From Comamonadaceae bacterium (GTDB lineage: Bacteria > Pseudomonadota > Gammaproteobacteria > Burkholderiales > Burkholderiaceae_C): a stretch of 64,000 nucleotides of DNA. Shown here one piece after another: positions 59,498 through 64,000 of the stretch. The DNA is taken from NCBI GenBank assembly GCA_947448735.1, contig CANFOS010000008.1:62001-126000 (forward strand), given 5' to 3'. Positions within the stretch are counted from its first letter, which is position 1. Every line of letters begins with the position of its first letter. Below the pieces are notes generated by a model. The model saw only the letters and a list, made by a program, of their open reading frames with translations, was not told where the DNA came from and did no database searches. Made by a program: the position numbers and the translations under genes.

Positions 59498-60039
59498 GAG
59501 CTGATCTTTTCATCATCTGGTTGCAGGTATTTGGCGATGTACAGGCCTTGCCCGACCAGAAACAGCAGCGGCAGGGCATAACCCCATAGCTTGAAGTTGA
59601 CCCACTGCTCGGTGGTGTAAAACAAGGCCACATAGGCGTTGAGCGCCGCCATGAAAAAGCTGTAGCTGATCCAGATGATGGTCAGATTGCGCCAGATCGG
59701 GTCAGGCAATTTGAGTTGCGCACCCAGCATCATTTTGAGGAAATTCTTCTTGAGGACCCACAAACCAAAGGCCAGAGCCAGACCGGTAAAAGCGTACAAC
59801 ACTGTGGGCTTGATCTTCACAAAACGTTCGTCATGAAAGCCGAGCGTCAGCGCACCAAAGCCCAGCACCAGCGCCAGGGTCACTTTGTGCATGGTTTGCA
59901 ATCCGCCATCGAGTTTGTACAAGATGGCCATCTGCACGCTGGTCGCCACCATGATGACGCCGGTGGCAACGTAGATGTCGTACATCTTGAACGCGCCGAA
60001 AAACAGCAGGATGGGGAGAAAATCGAGGAGTTGCTTCAT
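59494..60039 (-). CDS. yciB: inner-membrane septation protein A (YciB/IspZ family)
   Basis: A 181-residue protein with about five membrane helices. It starts [32 protein letters not shown] and contains [52 protein letters not shown] and the end [19 protein letters not shown]-like segment, the family pattern. It affects cell-envelope integrity and division. I chose the ATG at 60039. It is coupled to bolA. Confidence 0.93.
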   Translation of the reverse strand: MKQLLDFLPILLFFGAFKMYDIYVATGVIMVATSVQMAILYKLDGGLQTMHKVTLALVLGFGALTLGFHDERFVKIKPTVLYAFTGLALAFGLWVLKKNFLKMMLGAQLKLPDPIWRNLTIIWISYSFFMAALNAYVALFYTTEQWVNFKLWGYALPLLFLVGQGLYIAKYLQPDDEKISS

Positions 60040-60070
60040 GAACGTGATTATCGTGCTAGCTGAAAACGCG

Positions 60071-60148
60071 CAGCGACGGGCCGCCCCGAGCAAGTGACGG
60101 CCCCCTCGGGGGGCAGCGTAGTACGCGAAGCGACAAGTGTGGGGGTCA
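60071..60148. repeat. family-II GC-rich interspersed repeat at the msrB 3' end
   Basis: CGGCCCCCTCGGGGGGCAGC followed by TAGTACGCGAAGCGAC and GTGGGGGTC matches the copy inside purL. It lies between msrB and yciB and reaches the msrB stop codon (60146-60148), which it probably supplies. Confidence 0.8.
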
Positions 60149-60559
60149 TTTAGTGGGTTTGAAGTCCAGCGAAGCCGAATTCATGCAGTAGCGAAGCCCC
60201 GTCGGTGACGGTCCGTCGTTGAACACGTGGCCCAAATGCGCGCCACAGTTGGTGCAGACCGTCTCGGTGCGGCGCATGCCGTACTTCATGTCGACATGCT
60301 CGGTAATCGCCGTTTCATTGGCGGCCTGGGAAAAGCTGGGCCAGCCGCAACCCGCGTCGAACTTTGTTTCAGAGTCAAACAGCTTTTCACCGCAGCACAT
60401 GCAGTGGTAGGCGCCGTTGGCCCAGACGGTTTCGTATTTGCCCGTGAAAGCGCGCTCGGTGCCGGCGTGGCGGGTGACTTCAAAGGCAACAGCTTCTGCG
60501 CCTTTTTCTTTGAGCAGGGCTTTCCACTCAGCATCTGTTTTCTGGATCTTGGGGGTCAT
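60146..60559 (-). CDS. msrB: peptide-methionine (R)-S-oxide reductase
   Basis: A 137-residue repair enzyme for oxidised Met. Zinc Cys pairs are CMCCGEKLF and CTNCGAHLG. The catalytic Cys lies in [17 protein letters not shown] and [12 protein letters not shown] complete the family pattern. I chose the ATG at 60559 ([16 protein letters not shown]). The frame upstream runs towards selO. Its stop codon touches the family-II repeat. Confidence 0.95.
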   Translation of the reverse strand: MTPKIQKTDAEWKALLKEKGAEAVAFEVTRHAGTERAFTGKYETVWANGAYHCMCCGEKLFDSETKFDAGCGWPSFSQAANETAITEHVDMKYGMRRTETVCTNCGAHLGHVFNDGPSPTGLRYCMNSASLDFKPTK

Positions 60560-60578
60560 TCGTTGCTTTCTAAAAAGA

Positions 60579-62051
60579 TCATGAACTGCAGCTGATTTCA
60601 ATACCGCTGGCCCAGTCTGGCGGAAAGCCAGCCAGCGCATTGTGGTCAGGATGCTCATCAAATGGGGCTTGCAGGGTGTCTAACAAGGTCTGGATCTTTG
60701 AGTAGTCTTTAAGTTTCGCGGCGCGGATGGCTTCTTCGCCCAAATGGTTGCGCAACACGTATTTCGGGTTGCTTTTGAGCATCAAAATAGCTCTTGAATC
60801 GGCCTCCAGGCCAATAGATTCTTGGGTGAGCAGCTCTGAATAGTGTAGCGCCCAGGCATTGAAGGATTCCCGGTCAAAAAACAAATCGCGCAGGGGTTCA
60901 TGGCCACTTTGCGGGGTAAATGCACACAGTCGCCGCCAGAAAATGGTGTAGTCCACTTTGTTGTCGGCCAGCAGCTTGAAGGTGCTTTCAATCAGCGCGT
61001 TGGTATCGGCTGTCGCTTGGGTCAAGCCCAGTTTGGCGAGCATTTTGCCGCCGAGTGCGGCGGGGAAGATGGCTTTGTACGGCTCGAGCGCCGTCAGCGC
61101 CAGGTCTTGCTCGCCGATCAGCGGCAGCAGGGCTTGGCCTAAGCAAAACAAGTTCCAGTAGCCGATGTTCGGCTGCTTGTTGTAGGCATAGCGGCCATGG
61201 GTGTCTGAATGGTTACAGATGTGCGTTGGGTCAAAAGCGTCGAGAAACTGGAACGGGCCGTAATCAATCGTCAACCCCAAAATGCTCATGTTGTCGGTGT
61301 TCATCACGCCATGGCAAAAGCCGACCGATTGCCACGCGGCCATCAGGCAGGCAGTACGTTCGCTCACGGCTTCGAGCAGCGCGGCATAAGGGTTGGTCGC
61401 ACCACGGCAGGCCGGGTAAAAGCTGTCGATGACAAAGTCGGCCAGGGCTTTGAGTTCGACATGCCTATCGTTGTAGCTGAAGTGCTCAAAATGCCCAAAA
61501 CGGATAAAACTCGGTGCGGTGCGGGTGACAACAGCTGCGGTTTCTATTTCTTCGCGCAACACTTTGGCGTCCGAGCCAGTCAGGCACAGCGCTCTGATGG
61601 TTGGTATGCCCAGGCCGTGCATGGCTTCAGAGCATAAATATTCACGGATGGAAGAACGCAGCACGGCCCGGCCATCGCCCATGCGGGAGTAGGGCGTTTT
61701 GCCTGCGCCTTTTAACTGAACCTCCTGACCGCCCGAAGGCGTGTCAAGTTCACCGAGCAAAATCGCCCGGCCATCGCCGAGCTGCCCCGCCCATTGGCCA
61801 AACTGGTGGCCGCTGTACACGCTGGCCAGCGGTTCGCTACCGCTCAGAACGCTGTTGCCGACAAAGGCTTGCAGTGCGTCCTGCGATTCAAACCACTCTG
61901 CTTCAAGGCCCAGTTCCCGCGCAACTGCCTGGTTGCGGCTAACCCAATAGGGTTCAGGAAGGGCCTGGGGCCGCAAGCGGGTTGAAAAATTCGCACCCAA
62001 TCGGGCAAAGCGGTTGTTCCAGGCCAATTGCTGCGAGAGATCAGTTGTCAT
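60579..62051 (-). CDS. selO: protein adenylyltransferase SelO
   Basis: A 490-residue pseudokinase that transfers AMP to Ser, Thr or Tyr of target proteins. Motifs: [96 protein letters not shown], and a terminal CSS, matching the C-terminal Cys-Ser-Ser of bacterial SelO where eukaryotic homologues carry Sec. It may link redox state to AMPylation, and msrB is next to it. I chose the ATG at 62051. Confidence 0.94.
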   Translation of the reverse strand: MTTDLSQQLAWNNRFARLGANFSTRLRPQALPEPYWVSRNQAVARELGLEAEWFESQDALQAFVGNSVLSGSEPLASVYSGHQFGQWAGQLGDGRAILLGELDTPSGGQEVQLKGAGKTPYSRMGDGRAVLRSSIREYLCSEAMHGLGIPTIRALCLTGSDAKVLREEIETAAVVTRTAPSFIRFGHFEHFSYNDRHVELKALADFVIDSFYPACRGATNPYAALLEAVSERTACLMAAWQSVGFCHGVMNTDNMSILGLTIDYGPFQFLDAFDPTHICNHSDTHGRYAYNKQPNIGYWNLFCLGQALLPLIGEQDLALTALEPYKAIFPAALGGKMLAKLGLTQATADTNALIESTFKLLADNKVDYTIFWRRLCAFTPQSGHEPLRDLFFDRESFNAWALHYSELLTQESIGLEADSRAILMLKSNPKYVLRNHLGEEAIRAAKLKDYSKIQTLLDTLQAPFDEHPDHNALAGFPPDWASGIEISCSS

Positions 62052-62169
62052 GCCCAAATTGTCTCCCAAGCGCCATGGTCTGCTGGATTCAGGGGGAATC
62101 CCCCATGCAAGGGTCTGGCGGGTACGGCATGATAGCGGCTTGTTTTTGATGACCACTGGAGATGTTGAA

Positions 62170-63795
62170 ATGCTAGGTTTAATGCAAAGTCAGCCGATGC
62201 TGATTTCAGGTTTGATCGAATTCGCCGAACGCCACCACGGTGACGCAGAAATTGTGTCGCGCCGGGTGGAAGGCGACATTCACCGCTACACCTACAAGGA
62301 CTCGGCCAAACGCGCCCGGCAGGTGGCAGGCGCGTTGGATGGACTGAAGCTGGCGTTCGGCGATCGCGTCGCCACACTTGCGTGGAACGGCTATCGGCAC
62401 TTTGAGCTGTACTACGGCGTCAGTGGCTCAGGCCGGGTGCTGCACACGATCAACCCGCGACTGCACCCGGACCAGATCGCCTGGATAGCCAATCATGCCG
62501 AAGACCAGGTGCTGTGTTTTGACCTGAGCTTTTTGCCGCTGGTGCAGGCGGTACATGCCAGGGCTGGCACCATCAAGCATTACATTGCGATGTGTGACGA
62601 AGACAAGCTGCCCAAAGATTCCGGCGTGCCCAATCTCATCAGTTACGAAGCCTGGATCGCAGCGCAGTCCGGTGCTTACCAATGGCCCAGTTTTGATGAA
62701 AACACCGCATCGAGCATGTGCTACACCAGCGGCACCACGGGCAATCCCAAAGCCGCGCTGTACAGCCATCGCTCCAGCACGCTGCACGCCTATGCGGCTG
62801 CACTGCCGGACGTGATGAGCCTGTCGGCACGCGACGCCGTGCTGCCTGTGGTGCCGATGTTTCACGTCAATGCCTGGGGCATTCCGTATTCGGCTGCGTT
62901 GACTGGAGCCAAGCTGGTGTTTCCCGGCCCGGCAATGGACGGCAAGTCGATTTACGAATTGCTGGAAGCCGAAAAAGTCACCTATGCAGCCGGTGTGCCC
63001 ACGGTGTGGCAAATGCTGCTGGCCCACCTGGCTGCCAACGGCTTGAAGTTTTCACACCTCAAGCGCACGGTGATTGGCGGCTCGGCCTGCCCGCCGGCCA
63101 TGATCAAGGCCTTCAATGACAACTATGGCGTGGAGGTATTGCACGCTTGGGGCATGACTGAAATGAGCCCCCTGGGCACGCTGTGCACGCTGAAAAACAA
63201 GCACGATGCCTTGAGCACTGACGAAAAAATGAAGATTCGTCTCAAGCAGGGACGGGCCATTTACGGCGTTGACATGAAAATTGTTGACGAAGCGGGCAAA
63301 GAACTGCCATGGGACGGTAAAACCTACGGTGACTTGCTGGTCAAGGGCCCGTGGATTATTCGCGAATATTTCAAAGGCGAGGGCGGTGACCCGTTAATCG
63401 ATGGCTGGTTTCCCACAGGCGATGTCGGCACGATCGATGCCGACGGCTATCTGCAAATCACCGACCGCAGCAAGGACGTGATCAAGTCTGGTGGTGAATG
63501 GATCAGCTCCATTGACATCGAAAACATTGCCGTAGCGCACCCGGCGGTGGCGATGGCCGCCTGCATTGGCGTGGCGCACCCCAAGTGGGACGAGCGCCCG
63601 ATTGTGGCAGTGGTTAAAAAGCCGGGCATGGAAGTCACGGCCGCTGAGCTGATCAAGTTTTATGAAGGCAAGACGGCGAAGTGGCAAATACCGGATGACG
63701 TCGTTTTTGTCGATGCAATTCCTTTGGGCGCTACAGGAAAGATGCTGAAGACCAGGCTGCGTGAAACTTTGAAAGATTACAAGCTACCGGGCTGA
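62170..63795 (+). CDS. long/medium-chain acyl-CoA synthetase (ANL superfamily)
   Basis: A 541-residue AMP-forming ligase. P-loop [20 protein letters not shown]. Also seen: [18 protein letters not shown] (A5), [36 protein letters not shown] (A7/A8), and the C-terminal lysine region [45 protein letters not shown] is the usual N terminus of fatty-acid or 3-(methylthio)propionyl-CoA ligases. I chose the ATG at 62170 because GGAG (62158-62161) precedes it. It is divergent from selO. Confidence 0.92.
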   Translation: MLGLMQSQPMLISGLIEFAERHHGDAEIVSRRVEGDIHRYTYKDSAKRARQVAGALDGLKLAFGDRVATLAWNGYRHFELYYGVSGSGRVLHTINPRLHPDQIAWIANHAEDQVLCFDLSFLPLVQAVHARAGTIKHYIAMCDEDKLPKDSGVPNLISYEAWIAAQSGAYQWPSFDENTASSMCYTSGTTGNPKAALYSHRSSTLHAYAAALPDVMSLSARDAVLPVVPMFHVNAWGIPYSAALTGAKLVFPGPAMDGKSIYELLEAEKVTYAAGVPTVWQMLLAHLAANGLKFSHLKRTVIGGSACPPAMIKAFNDNYGVEVLHAWGMTEMSPLGTLCTLKNKHDALSTDEKMKIRLKQGRAIYGVDMKIVDEAGKELPWDGKTYGDLLVKGPWIIREYFKGEGGDPLIDGWFPTGDVGTIDADGYLQITDRSKDVIKSGGEWISSIDIENIAVAHPAVAMAACIGVAHPKWDERPIVAVVKKPGMEVTAAELIKFYEGKTAKWQIPDDVVFVDAIPLGATGKMLKTRLRETLKDYKLPG

Positions 63796-63928
63796 TTTTG
63801 AAGTTGTCGCGTCTGGGATAGAGGCGTGCTTTCTGCGGCTTTCCTGAGGGCATTCCCTAGCCGCGAACGATGGAAATACTTGTACGCTTGACCCAGTGTG
63901 CGTTTTTTTAATTAATGGAGACTGAACC

Positions 63929-64000
63929 ATGAAATATTCCTTGAAATTTGTTGTTGCCACTGTGGCGGTTCTTTGTTCTGCTGCAGCGTTCGCGCAAAAA
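63929..64000 (+). CDS. exported protein, 5' end only (runs off the window)
   Basis: A GGAG 8 bases upstream precedes an ATG. The 24 visible codons encode a signal peptide, MKYSLKFVVATVAVLCSAAA, with a likely cleavage site after FAQ or AFA. The mature part lies beyond the window, so function cannot be judged. Confidence 0.7.
   Translation, partial: MKYSLKFVVATVAVLCSAAAFAQK

Overview
The window is a chromosomal stretch of a betaproteobacterium, most likely family Comamonadaceae (Rhodoferax/Polaromonas-like). Three things point there: betaproteobacterial gene orders (smc-zipA-ligA; msrB-yciB-bolA-parvulin; map-glnD; dnaG then rpoD), a sigma-70 with a long Lys/Ala/Pro-rich N-terminal extension, and two families of short interspersed repeats that I associate with this family. 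Coding density is high, and I found no rRNA, tRNA, CRISPR array or intact insertion sequence. The genus is an inference.

Layout. 1-4.9 kb: a small secreted Ala/Lys-rich protein, isocitrate dehydrogenase, and the clpS-clpA proteolysis pair. 5-9 kb: a TPR protein coupled to a HupE/UreJ-like membrane protein, then exonuclease I. 9-14 kb: rpoD and dnaG on the minus strand, with a 21-codon Lys-rich ORF upstream. 14-19.2 kb: a divergent ABC half-transporter, an acyl-CoA synthetase, and a hydrolase plus Bug-type solute receptor. 19.2-23.5 kb: an accessory patch with a membrane-cupredoxin fusion, a Sel1/caspase-like lipoprotein, and a chimeric duplication scar built from pieces of the two flanking genes. 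23.5-28.7 kb: MltB and a MoxR-DUF58-transglutaminase operon. 28.7-37.1 kb: a deacetylase-family protein, enoyl-CoA hydratase, MscS channel, etfBA with an acyl-CoA dehydrogenase behind a palindromic operator-like site, nitronate monooxygenase and DsbB. 37.2-45 kb: smc-zipA-ligA, a small lipoprotein and peptide deformylase. 45-49.5 kb: a tight four-gene catabolic operon (flavin monooxygenase, ICL/PEP-mutase lyase, isochorismatase-fold amidase, Asp/Glu-racemase-fold enzyme) divergent from a Bug receptor. 49.5-57.3 kb: glnD, map and purL. 57.5-64 kb: a family-3 solute-binding lipoprotein coupled to a parvulin, bolA, yciB, msrB, selO, a second acyl-CoA synthetase and the start of an exported protein.

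Two observations stand out. First, the repeats that sit between genes here also occur in frame inside essential genes: one copy in the dnaG linker and two different repeat families in purL, adding encoded peptides at positions where I expect surface loops. A weaker match lies in the mltB signal peptide. Second, the 19-23.5 kb patch carries an A'-B' junction scar of the kind left by a tandem duplication, next to a caspase-like lipoprotein and a copper-protein fusion.

Most of the rest is housekeeping or fatty-acid/organic-acid metabolism. Acyl-CoA synthetases, enoyl-CoA hydratase, acyl-CoA dehydrogenase and ETF together support beta-oxidation-type catabolism, and the Bug receptors with the catabolic operon suggest uptake and breakdown of an unidentified (possibly hydroxylated ring or dicarboxylic) substrate.
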